Shown here: piece by piece, positions 26,459 through 34,743 of the stretch
How positions within the stretch are numbered: the first letter of the stretch is position 1
Layout of the letters: the number at the start of each line of letters is the position of its first letter
DNA from: Pseudoramibacter faecis
Lineage (GTDB): Bacteria > Bacillota > Clostridia > Eubacteriales > Eubacteriaceae
Direction: 5' to 3'
Assembly (NCBI RefSeq): GCF_036289405.1
Contig: NZ_JAYFFI010000002.1
Span: 1-64,000, forward strand
Length of the DNA: 64,000 bases
Made by a program: the position numbers and the translations under genes
The notes under the pieces: model-generated
What the model was told of the DNA's origin: nothing
Databases searched by the model: none
Seen by the model: the letters and a program-made list of their open reading frames with translations, nothing else

Positions 26459-26463
26459 GATGA

Positions 26464-26504
26464 TTTCAAAAATCAATCCAAATATTATCAGCTTATTTTT
26501 GAAA
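26464..26504. repeat. 10-bp perfect inverted repeat, candidate operator
   Basis: TTTCAAAAAT (26464-26473) and ATTTTTGAAA (26495-26504) flank a 21-bp spacer between the deoR stop codon and its terminator. The arm centres are about 31 bp, or three helical turns, apart, which suits binding of an oligomeric regulator. It could equally be part of the 3' structure. Confidence 0.35.
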
Positions 26505-26532
26505 TACAACACAATCCAACATTATGTGTCAC

Positions 26533-27303
26533 TTACGCTTTTGAAGCTCGGATGATGTCGATGCCCAGATCTGTGATGTCCGTATGATCGCCCGCGCTGA
26601 CGTTCCAATCTGTGATAATCGTATCAACAGCGCCGATATCCGCGATTTTACGAAAAGCAACGGTGCCGAATTTCGTAAAATCATTGAGCATGATAATTTT
26701 TCGGCCAGTCTTTAAAACCGTTTTGGTTAGTTCCACTTCAGTCTCGTTGTAATCCGTGATGCCCTGCTTGACCGTGATGCCGGCGGCGCTGAACAAGACA
26801 ACGTCGACGTTGAACTGGCTGAATGTGTCTTCGGTTGCGGAGCCCATTAACTTCTGGTCTTCCTGCCAGAGCACGCCGCCCACTAAAATGACGCGGTTTT
26901 CCTTGTTTTTAGCGATCTGTTGGGCCAGCATGATGGAATTGGTCACAACCGTCAGACGGTTTTTTAATGTTAAAAACTTCCCCATGGGCCAAGTCGTCGT
27001 TGAGGAAACAATGGCGACGGACATCCCATCGTCGATATATTTTGCCGCTTCTGAGCAGATAGCTTCTTTCTCCTGGCGATTCTTTTTAATCCGCAAATCG
27101 ATTTGATATTCATTGGTGGTCGGCGAGTCGTAAACGGCGCCGCCGTGAACAACTCTGAGCAGTCCTTTCTTTTCCATTTCCGAAAAATCCCTGCGGATGG
27201 TTTCGTCCGATACTTCGAATAAGGTCTTAAGCTCGCTGACCCGGACATTGTTCTGCTGGCAGATGAGGTCCAGGATGATGTTCTGTCGTTCGCTTTTTAA
27301 CAT
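26533..27303 (-). CDS. DeoR/GlpR-family transcriptional regulator
   Basis: This 256-residue protein has an N-terminal DeoR helix-turn-helix (LKTLFEVSDETIRRDFSEMEKKGLLRVVHGGA) and a C-terminal DeoR sensor domain that binds phosphorylated sugars. The ATG at 27303 is chosen because AAGGGGAAG lies just upstream. It is the likely repressor of the adjacent dehydrogenase-aldolase-kinase operon, with a sugar phosphate intermediate as inducer. That role is inferred from position. Confidence 0.88.
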   Translation of the reverse strand: MLKSERQNIILDLICQQNNVRVSELKTLFEVSDETIRRDFSEMEKKGLLRVVHGGAVYDSPTTNEYQIDLRIKKNRQEKEAICSEAAKYIDDGMSVAIVSSTTTWPMGKFLTLKNRLTVVTNSIMLAQQIAKNKENRVILVGGVLWQEDQKLMGSATEDTFSQFNVDVVLFSAAGITVKQGITDYNETEVELTKTVLKTGRKIIMLNDFTKFGTVAFRKIADIGAVDTIITDWNVSAGDHTDITDLGIDIIRASKA

Positions 27304-27439
27304 ATCTTCCCCTTTTTTGTGCACCTTTCATGTGTTAAATGTCCGGAAAGTCCACAAGAGTACCCACCCGGATTTTAGAGAAAAAAATATTTTTTTGTTT
27401 AAGGATTCTTTATAAACGTCCATCCCCATTCATATTACT

Positions 27440-27453
27440 TGAAAGCGCTGCAC
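27440..27453. promoter_or_regulatory. Weak catabolite-responsive element candidate
   Basis: TGAAAGCGCTGCAC matches the first ten positions of the cre consensus but departs at the right end. It lies about 140 bp upstream of the deoR gene in the 254-bp gap to the winged-helix gene. CcpA control of a carbon-catabolic locus would be expected, but the match is partial. Confidence 0.3.
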
Positions 27454-27520
27454 AGTGTCAAGCTGCCTTTTGCGGCGATTTTGTGCAGCCTAAACCCGCT
27501 TTGTGAAAGATTTTTAAAAA

Positions 27521-27542
27521 GAAAAAGGCAGCCGCAGCTGCC
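27521..27542 (-). terminator. Terminator after the transporter / winged-helix pair
   Basis: A GGCAGC/GCTGCC stem with a 4-base loop is followed on the minus strand by TTTTTC and further T residues, 16 bp after the winged-helix stop codon. Confidence 0.75.
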
Positions 27543-27557
27543 CCAGTAATGATGATG

Positions 27558-27848
27558 TTAAAAAACTTTGTTTCCGTGACCGGGAATATAGACGAGTTTC
27601 TTTTTTCCCGACGCGGTAACCTGATACGTTAATATTTCTTCGTGATTTTCTTCCACAAGGCCGACAGATTTTATCATACCGACGCGGCAGTAGCAGAGAA
27701 TCATCTTTTCCAAATAGTCTGGATCGGTTAGTTTTGACTTGCCATATTCCTTTGTTAAGACGTCTGACAGTTCATTTGAGCTGATGGGGCGGTCGTTGAG
27801 GGCGAAATATTCTAAGACCCTCGCCTTGACGGGTAATTTTGCTGTCAT
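27558..27848 (-). CDS. Small winged-helix protein of unknown role
   Basis: This 96-residue protein has a predicted winged-helix layout: helix-turn-helix at about 5-40 (VLEYFALNDRPISSNELSDVL), a further helix, and a beta wing near ILTYQVTASGKKKLVYI. It has no ligand domain. A GGAGGG site precedes the ATG and it starts 14 bp after the transporter gene, so the two are co-transcribed. It may be a local DNA-binding regulator; I do not recognise a named family. Confidence 0.65.
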   Translation of the reverse strand: MTAKLPVKARVLEYFALNDRPISSNELSDVLTKEYGKSKLTDPDYLEKMILCYCRVGMIKSVGLVEENHEEILTYQVTASGKKKLVYIPGHGNKVF

Positions 27849-27862
27849 GTTGATTCCCTCCG

Positions 27863-28978
27863 TTAATCTTCTTCCGTACTTCTAAGAGAGAATAGTTCTG
27901 AAGGCTTCGCGACGACCATCACAATCCCGACGACGACCACAATCGCGCCGATGATGCCGGCGATATTGACGTGATATGGCAAGATGCCGGCAGCCTGCAT
28001 CGCAAAACCGACGGGGATACTCCAAAACGTACTGGTGAACAAAATGGCTTCCGCTTTGGCAGCCCCGCAGTAGTTATACGAACAGTAAGCCATATTATAT
28101 TGGAGAAACATGGCAATTGCCGTGCAGAGCATGAAGAGCATGCAACGGTTGTTCGACGTGATGAGCGTGACTAATTGCCCAATCCACGCGTCGTGTCCCG
28201 TTACAGCGGAAAGGAAGATCGCAATGACCACCTGGAAAATGCCGCTGGCGACCATGCGATACATGGGGCAGGAAAACATAGGGTCTGTAACGTCGACCGC
28301 GTGTGTGCCGATAATGCCTTCCAAGGCGAAAGCGATCGGGCAGACGCAGGCAATGGCGATGCCGACCGCGAATTGCGACGAGCCGGACGGGGCACCGATC
28401 AAACAGGCGATTAACGCACCGACAATGGAAATAACAATGCCGGTCCATGCACGTCCGCTGATTTTTTCTTTGAGGAAAATGCGACTTAAAAAGCAGGTAA
28501 TGATCGGCGCCATGGCCACAATACAGGCCGCGTAAGTTGTCCCGCACAGCGAATAAGCCACCACGGTGCATCCAGTTCCGATCGGTCCCGCGATAAGAGC
28601 AGACAGCATAATCATCCTGCCGGATTTTACACGCCAGTTCCGACCGATTTCAGCGGCCGGAATGCCGCGAACGATGTTCCAAATCAAACAAAAAACCCCA
28701 CCGGAAAATTCACAAATGCCGAGTGTGAAAATACTCATGATATAACTCGCGAGCAATGTACTGTGAAACTGGCCGTTAATTTGGTTCGTCGTCGCCACGT
28801 TGAAATTTGGAAAAACGATGTTGAGCACCGCGCTGATGAATGCGATGGTTAATCCGAACGCGATCATCCTCATCTGTTTTTTCTGATACAGCGCTTCAAC
28901 CCGCTCCTTGACAAACATGACTTGCCCCTGTGCGCCATTTCCCGTCGCGGGGGAAGCCATTTTTGTAACTTTGTCCAT
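27863..28978 (-). CDS. EamA/DMT-superfamily transporter
   Basis: This 371-residue integral membrane protein has about ten hydrophobic segments in two EamA-like halves and a polar N-terminus of about 40 residues. Family members carry metabolites, including sugars, purines and amino acids, in or out. Its place upstream of the regulator and catabolic genes suggests it handles the substrate or product of the pathway. AAGGAGGG lies six bases before the ATG. Confidence 0.85.
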   Translation of the reverse strand: MDKVTKMASPATGNGAQGQVMFVKERVEALYQKKQMRMIAFGLTIAFISAVLNIVFPNFNVATTNQINGQFHSTLLASYIMSIFTLGICEFSGGVFCLIWNIVRGIPAAEIGRNWRVKSGRMIMLSALIAGPIGTGCTVVAYSLCGTTYAACIVAMAPIITCFLSRIFLKEKISGRAWTGIVISIVGALIACLIGAPSGSSQFAVGIAIACVCPIAFALEGIIGTHAVDVTDPMFSCPMYRMVASGIFQVVIAIFLSAVTGHDAWIGQLVTLITSNNRCMLFMLCTAIAMFLQYNMAYCSYNYCGAAKAEAILFTSTFWSIPVGFAMQAAGILPYHVNIAGIIGAIVVVVGIVMVVAKPSELFSLRSTEED

Positions 28979-29551
28979 AAAAATACCCTCCTTCTTGTTG
29001 AAAACAACAGAAAATTAATTTGAATTATGTTGAATCAATAAAAATCTCCCCCTTACATTACGATGGCAACCTCCTTGAAACACAAGATATCACAATTTTG
29101 AATCCGTGTAAAACGGCTAAAAACCGGTATTTTTAAAGAAAAATTTTTGCGATCTGCATTTTTTGCGCACCCTTTTCAAAATCCAACATAAATCAACAGT
29201 TATGTTTTCGGTGACTTATCTGAATAGTCGGTCTATATGCATATTCCAATGCCGATACCATTGTTGTTTAAGCGCACCGATGCAACAAAAAACCGATTAA
29301 AGCCTCCTGCAATTTTTTATCCATGAATGAAAACAATATTTATTAAATGTTTTAAAAGTTTGTGGTGAATCTTGAATTTCGCAGCTCTGAAGAACCCATG
29401 CAGCCCATCGAAGTTTATACAGATTGTGATCACCACGTATTCAGGGCAAACCAAAAAGACCTGACCTCTTGCGAAACAAGAAATCAGGCCTTAGCAGCTC
29501 ATTTATTATTTTATCTGATTTTTTGGCCACTCCCAGATGGCCCTTTGGTTT
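28979..29551. other. A/T-rich intergenic stretch without a recognised gene
   Basis: This 573-bp gap holds the upstream region of the EamA gene (right-to-left) and the terminators of the PH-domain gene near 29453-29555. A GTTG-AAAA-CAAC hairpin lies close to the EamA ribosome binding site. A 70-codon plus-strand frame at 29362-29574 has no ribosome binding site and covers the terminator, so I do not count it. No riboswitch was recognised. Confidence 0.5.
29453..29490 (-). terminator. Terminator after the PH-domain gene
   Basis: On the minus strand a 14-bp stem with a few G-U pairs (29477-29490 with 29458-29471) and a TTTCG loop is followed by five T residues. A second, weaker hairpin with GGCC arms lies nearer the gene at about 29520-29550. 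Confidence 0.65.
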
Positions 29552-29920
29552 TTACAAAATCGCTTCGGCGATGATCTGATCGATCCGGCGCACATCGGCG
29601 CCGCGCTTCAGGCTGATTTTAAAATTACCGAGCTTAGTCCACAGTTCCACTTCCGCCGTGAGGTCAAGGTGACCGGCGTTTTCCGTGGAATACATCTCGA
29701 TGGCGCGGTAGGGCAGCGAAAAAATTTCCTTTTTCTTGCCGGTGAGGCCCTGCACATTGCGCACGATCAGACGCCGATCGGTAAAAATAGCCGCATCCCG
29801 AAGCGTTTTAAACGCGCAGACGGGCTTTTCCCCGGCGATGAGCAGATCATAAACGTCCGACGGCAGATCAATCTCCCGAATGAAGACCCATTCCATGACC
29901 ATTTCAATCTCCTGTCCCAT
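29552..29920 (-). CDS. Bacterial PH-domain protein
   Basis: This 122-residue protein resembles the bacterial pleckstrin-homology (bPH) family: alternating strands with TDRRLIVRNVQGLTGKKKEIFSLPYRAI in the middle and a C-terminal helix DVRRIDQIIAEAIL. The function is unknown; such domains often bind membranes or assemble into rings. I choose the ATG at 29920, with AGGAG seven bases upstream. It overlaps the end of the NimA-like gene by 17 bp, so they are co-translated. Confidence 0.7.
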   Translation of the reverse strand: MGQEIEMVMEWVFIREIDLPSDVYDLLIAGEKPVCAFKTLRDAAIFTDRRLIVRNVQGLTGKKKEIFSLPYRAIEMYSTENAGHLDLTAEVELWTKLGNFKISLKRGADVRRIDQIIAEAIL

Positions 29921-30422
29921 GATGCTTCTCCTGTTCTTCTCTTTCACGCACCAGCTCAATAGCCTCTTTCCCGCTGAGGTGATCGATAGTGATCACGATG
30001 ATTTTAGTCGCCGCCAATTCCCGATTGATTTCCGCCGTCCGGCCCGCGTCGTCGCCGGGGTTGTATTTTTTGCCCAGGGCGTGAAGCATGGCTCGCATCG
30101 TGTCCGGGTCTTCTTCAACCGCGGCGCGCCCGAAGGCGATCGCCGAGCGAAAATAGGTGGTGTATGCCGCCGGGACCACGGTGTCGTCGTCGATCACGCA
30201 AAACGAAACCTTGAGTTCCCGGGCGATGGCGTCGATCTTGTGACCGGTCTTCGCCCCGTGAATCACAATTTTCCCATCGACCATCACATAGTTCACCGGC
30301 ACGCCGTAGGGATAGCCGTCGTCGCCGGCCACCGAAAGCACCCCCGTCTGGCCGCGCTCCAAAATGGCCCGGCTTTCCGCCTCGGAAAGGGCCTGCCGAA
30401 TTCTTCGCATGGGTCTGAACAT
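29904..30422 (-). CDS. Pyridoxamine 5'-phosphate oxidase-like flavoprotein, NimA-related
   Basis: This 172-residue split-barrel flavoprotein begins MFRPMRRIRQALSEAE and has GVLSVAGDDGYPYGVPVNYV and a late HLSGKEA segment, typical of the nitroimidazole reductase-like group. It likely binds FMN as a dimer. The ATG at 30422 follows AAAGGAGG, which directly abuts a terminator-like hairpin. Resistance to nitroimidazoles cannot be inferred from family membership alone. Confidence 0.82.
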   Translation of the reverse strand: MFRPMRRIRQALSEAESRAILERGQTGVLSVAGDDGYPYGVPVNYVMVDGKIVIHGAKTGHKIDAIARELKVSFCVIDDDTVVPAAYTTYFRSAIAFGRAAVEEDPDTMRAMLHALGKKYNPGDDAGRTAEINRELAATKIIVITIDHLSGKEAIELVREREEQEKHHGTGD

Positions 30423-30438
30423 CGCACTGCCTCCTTTT

Positions 30439-30482
30439 AAAAAATGCGCCGGCCGCCATCGATAACCGATGACGGCCGGCGC
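30439..30482 (-). terminator. Terminator or attenuator in the leader of the NimA-like gene
   Basis: On the minus strand a perfect 10-bp GC-rich stem (30473-30482 with 30446-30455) with an inner short stem is followed by T6 running straight into the ribosome binding site of the NimA-like gene. It ends the CDF transporter transcript and also lies within any leader starting at the promoter at 30505-30533. Confidence 0.8.
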
Positions 30483-30504
30483 TTCCGTTTGGATTGATTT
30501 TTTT

Positions 30505-30533
30505 ATTTTAGCACAGGATGGCCGCCCTGTGAA
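30505..30533 (-). promoter_or_regulatory. Candidate promoter for the NimA-like gene
   Basis: On the minus strand TTCACA (30533-30528) and TAAAAT (30510-30505) are spaced 17 bp, between the CDF stop codon and the hairpin. Transcripts from here would have to pass the hairpin, which suggests attenuation. Confidence 0.45.
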
Positions 30534-30540
30534 TCCCGAA

Positions 30541-31677
30541 TTAATCGCTGATATCAAAATCCCGGGTAAACTGCACCGCGTAATCCGGATAAACCGCTTC
30601 GATTCGGCTGCGGATATCGTTCAGAATCGCTTCGGCATCCGGCGCAGCAAAGTCGATCACCACGTCCAAAGACATGCGCTTGGACGCCTCATCCACATAA
30701 AAGCCGTGGGTCTGAAGAATATGATCGTGGTCCTCCACGATGGCCATGACGGCATCGCGCATGGCCACCACTTTCGGATTCCGGGTATTCGCCGAGTAAA
30801 TGCCCACTCCCTCGAGCATCACGCCGTTTTCCGCGTGCACCTTGTGCATGATGCGCCGGGTCGGCTCGTCGATATCGCCGGCCGTCATCGTGTCGGCCGC
30901 GTGCACCGAGCCGATGAGAAAATCCGGGCCATAGTTGTGAAGAATCAAATCGTAGGCGCCTTCCACCTCCGGAAAGCTTGTGATCGCAGCCTTAAGCTCT
31001 CGGTCCTTTTCCCGCTGTACCCGCTCGCCAAAGATCTCCGACAGGGTTTCCCGCGGCATGTCGACGCCGGACTTGATGATGACAATCGCAACGATCGCCC
31101 CGAGCCAAGCCTCCAGTGAGATCCTAAAAATCAAATAAATGCCCGCCGCCGCCAAGGTTGACGCCGAAATCACGGCATCCATCGCCGCGTCGTGCCCGAG
31201 GCGATCAGCGAATCTGAACGCACGCGTTTCCCCCGTAGCCTTCACAAAGCGGCCTGGCACCACCTTGACCAGCACGCCGGCGGCGACGATCCCCAGCGCC
31301 ACGGCGGTATAATCCGGTTTCGCCGGACGGATAATCGCCGCGACGGATTCTTTGAACGCGGTCACCCCAGCGTACGGCACGATAAAAGCGATGATGGTCG
31401 CCGTGAGATATTCGATGCGGCCGCAGCCCATCGGATGTCTTTTGTCCGGCTGTTTGCCGGCAAGCTTTGTGCCCACAATGGTGATGGTCGGCGACAGCGC
31501 GTCGCTGAGATTGTTCACCGCGTCAAGGGTAATGGCAATGGAGCGGGACAGCATCCCCACCGCCGCCTCGAAACCGGCCAACAGCACGTTGGCCAAAATG
31601 CCGATGACGCTGGTGCGCACGATTACCTGGTGGCGGTTGTTTTCGTCTTTGGTATTTTTGCGTGTTTCTTTAGACAT
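30541..31677 (-). CDS. Cation diffusion facilitator family transporter
   Basis: This 378-residue CDF antiporter has an N-terminal transmembrane domain. Metal-site residues are visible in LDAVNNLSDALS (helix 2) and GHDAAMDAV (helix 5), and the HPMGCGRIEYLTA motif departs from the usual HPYGHGR by a cysteine. A long cytoplasmic domain (about 210-378) follows. It should export Mn, Zn, Co or Fe against protons; the metal is uncertain. The ATG at 31677 has AGAGG seven bases upstream. Confidence 0.88.
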   Translation of the reverse strand: MSKETRKNTKDENNRHQVIVRTSVIGILANVLLAGFEAAVGMLSRSIAITLDAVNNLSDALSPTITIVGTKLAGKQPDKRHPMGCGRIEYLTATIIAFIVPYAGVTAFKESVAAIIRPAKPDYTAVALGIVAAGVLVKVVPGRFVKATGETRAFRFADRLGHDAAMDAVISASTLAAAGIYLIFRISLEAWLGAIVAIVIIKSGVDMPRETLSEIFGERVQREKDRELKAAITSFPEVEGAYDLILHNYGPDFLIGSVHAADTMTAGDIDEPTRRIMHKVHAENGVMLEGVGIYSANTRNPKVVAMRDAVMAIVEDHDHILQTHGFYVDEASKRMSLDVVIDFAAPDAEAILNDIRSRIEAVYPDYAVQFTRDFDISD

Positions 31678-31800
31678 CCTGTTGCCTCTTTTAACTATAT
31701 TGATTTTACGCAATTTAATAATCCGCGCGTTCTTTGATTTTGTCAAATTTCTTTTTGCACTGGTCGCCCGTTTTTGTCTTTTCGGATTTTTCCGGGCATC

Positions 31801-31829
31801 AAAAAACGGATCCGCAGGGATCCGTTTTT
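31801..31829. terminator. Terminator after ftsH
   Basis: An ACGGATCC/GGATCCGT stem with a 4-base loop is flanked by A and T runs. On the minus strand it follows the ftsH stop codon by 26 bp. Confidence 0.85.
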
Positions 31830-31854
31830 CATATCAAAGTCTTTTGTTTTGGGT

Positions 31855-33729
31855 TCAGGCTTCCGCATCGTCCGAAACTGCCGGCGCATCATCCGTCAGA
31901 TCGGCCGGTTTCTCCGCCAAAACCGCCATGAATTCTTCGCCGGTAATGGTTTCTTTTTCGTATAGATGCATCGCCAGGCGATCCAAAATATCGCGGTGAT
32001 CCGTCAGCAATTGTCTGGCCTTGTCGTGCTGCTCCCGCACCAAGGCGACTACTTTTTCGTCGATGCGCTTTTGGGTATCCGGCGCGCACGCCAGCGAGGT
32101 GTCCCCGCCCAGATAGGCGTTTTCCACCGTTTCCAGCGCCACCATGTCGAAGTCGTCGCTCATGCCGTAGCGGGTGACCATGGCGCGGGCCAGACGGGTC
32201 GCCTGCTCAATATCGTTGGAGGCGCCGGTGGAAACCGAACCGATGGCCACTTCCTCTGCCGCGCGACCAGCCGTCAGCGTCGCGATTTTGTTGGCCAGTT
32301 CCTCCCGGGACATCAGGTATTTATCGTTCTCTTCCACCTGCATGGTATAGCCCAGCGCGCCGGATGTCCGGGGGATGATGGTGATCTTCTGCACCGGGGC
32401 CGAATGGCTTTGCAGCGCCGCCACCAGCGCGTGTCCCGTTTCGTGATAGGCCACGATCTTCTTTTCTTCCTCGGAGAGAATGGCGTTCTTCTTTTGATAG
32501 CCGGCGATAACGACCTCCACGCTCTCCTCCAGGTCTTCCTGGGTCACAAACTGCCGCTTGTCCCGCACGGCGCGCAGCGCCGCCTCGTTGACGATATTGG
32601 CCAGCTCCGCCCCGGAGGCCCCGGCGGCCATCCGGGCGATGGCGTTAAAGTCGATGCCGCCCGCCTTTTTAACCTTGCGGGCATGCACCGCCAAAATGGC
32701 CTCCCGTCCCTTGAGGTCCGGCAGATCCACCGGCACCCGCCGGTCGAAACGGCCCGGCCGGGTCAGCGCCGGATCGAGGGATTCCGGCCGATTGGTTGCC
32801 GCCAGAACCACCACGCCGTTGTTTTCGTCAAAGCCGTCCATCTCGGTGAGCAACTGATTCAGCGTCTGCTCTCGTTCGTCGTTGCTGGAAAACTTGCCGC
32901 CGGCGCGCTTTTGTCCAATGGCGTCAATTTCATCCACAAAGACGATGCAGGGGGCCTTTTCCTTCGCCTGCTTAAAGAGATCGCGCACCTTCGACGCGCC
33001 CATCCCCACAAACATCTCCACAAATTCCGAGCCGGAGATCGAGAAGAACGGCACGTTAGCTTCGTCGGCCACCGCTTTGGCCAGCATGGTTTTGCCGGTG
33101 CCCGGAGGTCCCACCAAAAGCACGCCCTTGGGCATCGTCGCGCCGATATTGGCGTATTGTTTCGGGTCGTCCAGATAGCTGACGATCTCCGACAGATTTT
33201 CCTTGGCCTCTTCTTCGCCGGCCACATCGCTGAAATGGATGCTGTCCGCCGAAGGTTCGTACACCCGGGCGTTGCTCTTGCCCAGATTGAAGGGCATGCT
33301 GCCGCCGCCGATACCGCCCATCTGGCTGCTCATGCGCCGGCTGACCCAGCGCCCCAGCAGAATAAAGATGAGAATGGGCAGCACCCAGCCGATGAGGAAG
33401 GACACAATAGGATTATTGGTCTGATCCACGTTGCGCTTAAAGCTCGCCCCGGAGTTGTAAAGCCGCTCTGTTAAATTGGGATCGTCCATCCGGGCCGTCT
33501 TGTAATATTGGCTCTTCGCCTTGTTGCTGAACACAATGGTGCTGTCCTTCACCTCGACGTCGCCGATTTTTTTATTTTTCGTCATCGTGATAAAGGTATT
33601 GTAATTCACTGTCTTGGTCTGCCGCTGATTCAACATCGGTGCCACCAGGGCGTTAAAAACGATAATGAGCACTGCCACGAGCACATAATAAAAAATCATG
33701 GGTCGCTTGGGTGTTTCTACTTTTTTCAT
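31855..33729 (-). CDS. ftsH: ATP-dependent zinc metalloprotease FtsH
   Basis: This 624-residue membrane-anchored AAA+ protease has two N-terminal membrane segments (about 13-32 and 98-118) flanking a periplasmic-type domain. The Walker A GPPGTGKT, Walker B FVDEIDAI, SRH region and zinc-site HETGH are all intact. It degrades membrane and regulatory proteins. The ATG at 33729 is preferred over an upstream frame extension because GAGAGG precedes it. Confidence 0.96.
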   Translation of the reverse strand: MKKVETPKRPMIFYYVLVAVLIIVFNALVAPMLNQRQTKTVNYNTFITMTKNKKIGDVEVKDSTIVFSNKAKSQYYKTARMDDPNLTERLYNSGASFKRNVDQTNNPIVSFLIGWVLPILIFILLGRWVSRRMSSQMGGIGGGSMPFNLGKSNARVYEPSADSIHFSDVAGEEEAKENLSEIVSYLDDPKQYANIGATMPKGVLLVGPPGTGKTMLAKAVADEANVPFFSISGSEFVEMFVGMGASKVRDLFKQAKEKAPCIVFVDEIDAIGQKRAGGKFSSNDEREQTLNQLLTEMDGFDENNGVVVLAATNRPESLDPALTRPGRFDRRVPVDLPDLKGREAILAVHARKVKKAGGIDFNAIARMAAGASGAELANIVNEAALRAVRDKRQFVTQEDLEESVEVVIAGYQKKNAILSEEEKKIVAYHETGHALVAALQSHSAPVQKITIIPRTSGALGYTMQVEENDKYLMSREELANKIATLTAGRAAEEVAIGSVSTGASNDIEQATRLARAMVTRYGMSDDFDMVALETVENAYLGGDTSLACAPDTQKRIDEKVVALVREQHDKARQLLTDHRDILDRLAMHLYEKETITGEEFMAVLAEKPADLTDDAPAVSDDAEA

Positions 33730-33827
33730 AATGATTCCCTCTCCGATCAAGTTTAAATAACTCGGCTGCCGACCGCCGCTGAAAAAAATTGCGTTTGATT
33801 TTCTTTTGTTTCACTTGACGATGGGGT

Positions 33828-33836
33828 ATTGTAACA
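33828..33836 (-). promoter_or_regulatory. Extended -10 promoter candidate for ftsH
   Basis: On the minus strand TGTTACAAT is an extended -10 element about 100 bp upstream of the ftsH start. No good -35 is visible, as is common for extended -10 promoters. Confidence 0.4.
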
Positions 33837-33870
33837 ATCTTTGTCTTAAAAAAGCTTAAGCCCGTTTTTC

Positions 33871-33899
33871 TTGCGCCGCCTTTTGAATTGGGCTACAAT
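33871..33899 (+). promoter_or_regulatory. Promoter of larBC
   Basis: TTGCGC and TACAAT are spaced 17 bp. The leader of about 85 nt is GC-rich and has only a weak ribosome binding site before the larB ATG. Confidence 0.5.
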
Positions 33900-33990
33900 G
33901 ATTTTACTGAGCGCTGGCGGATAGTGCGCCGACGGCGGGGCGGCCGCGCGCCCATCGTCCCATAATTTTTACAATAAGGCTGGTGATTCC

Positions 33991-34743
33991 ATGCATATCC
34001 ACGACATATTAGAGCAGGTTCGCGCCGGCGCCATGAGCGTCGACGCGGCGGAACAATTTTTGCGGCGCGAGCCCTTCGAGGAGATGGACTACGCAAAGAT
34101 CGACACCCATCGCGAGCTGCGCTCCGGCTTTTCCGAGGTGATCTTCTGCGCGGGCAAGGCCGACGCCCACCTGCGGCAAATTTTCGGCCGGCTTTATGCC
34201 GAGAGCGGTCAAGTTTTCGGCACCCGCTGCTCCGAATCCCAGGCGGTCATGCTTCAGGAGGATTTTCCCCAGGCCGCCTACGATCCCCTCTCCCGCATCA
34301 TTAAAATCGAAGATGCCGGCAAGGCGCCCGGCATCGGCGAGATCGCCGTGTGCACCGCCGGCACCTCCGACATCCCCGCGGCCGAAGAGGCCGCCCAGAC
34401 CGCCGAATACTTCGGCACCAAGGTCACCCGCATCTTTGATGTCGGGGTCAGCGGCCTGCATCGCCTGCTCGCCCGCCTCGACGTGATTCAGCAGGTGAAC
34501 TGCATTGTCGCGGTGGCCGGCATGGAAGGAGCCCTCGGTTCGGTGCTCGGCGGCCTGGTGGAAGTGCCGGTGATCGCCGTGCCGACCTCCGTGGGCTACG
34601 GCGCCAACTTCGGCGGCCTCTCCGCGCTTTTGACCATGATCAACTCCTGTGCCAACGGCATCGCTGTCGTCAATATCGACAATGGCTACGGTGCCGGTTA
34701 TCTGGCGACTCAAATTAATCGATTGGCGGTGAAACAACCATGA
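33991..34743 (+). CDS. larB: Nickel pincer cofactor biosynthesis protein LarB
   Basis: This 250-residue protein has a C-terminal AIR-carboxylase-like domain (VCTAGTSDIPAAEEA; AVAGMEGALGSVLGGLV; PTSVGYGANFGG). LarB carboxylates and hydrolyses nicotinic acid adenine dinucleotide to give pyridinium-3,5-biscarboxylate mononucleotide, the first step to the Ni-pincer cofactor of lactate racemase. It overlaps larC by four bases. larE and larA are not in the window. Confidence 0.92.
   Translation: MHIHDILEQVRAGAMSVDAAEQFLRREPFEEMDYAKIDTHRELRSGFSEVIFCAGKADAHLRQIFGRLYAESGQVFGTRCSESQAVMLQEDFPQAAYDPLSRIIKIEDAGKAPGIGEIAVCTAGTSDIPAAEEAAQTAEYFGTKVTRIFDVGVSGLHRLLARLDVIQQVNCIVAVAGMEGALGSVLGGLVEVPVIAVPTSVGYGANFGGLSALLTMINSCANGIAVVNIDNGYGAGYLATQINRLAVKQP

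Noticed and set aside
29362..29574. 70-codon plus-strand frame in the gap before the PH-domain gene
   Set aside because: No ribosome binding site, and it spans the terminator hairpins of the convergent gene.
33900..33990. Possible metal-sensing riboswitch in the larB leader
   Set aside because: The leader is GC-rich but shows none of the conserved motifs of known nickel/cobalt riboswitches.
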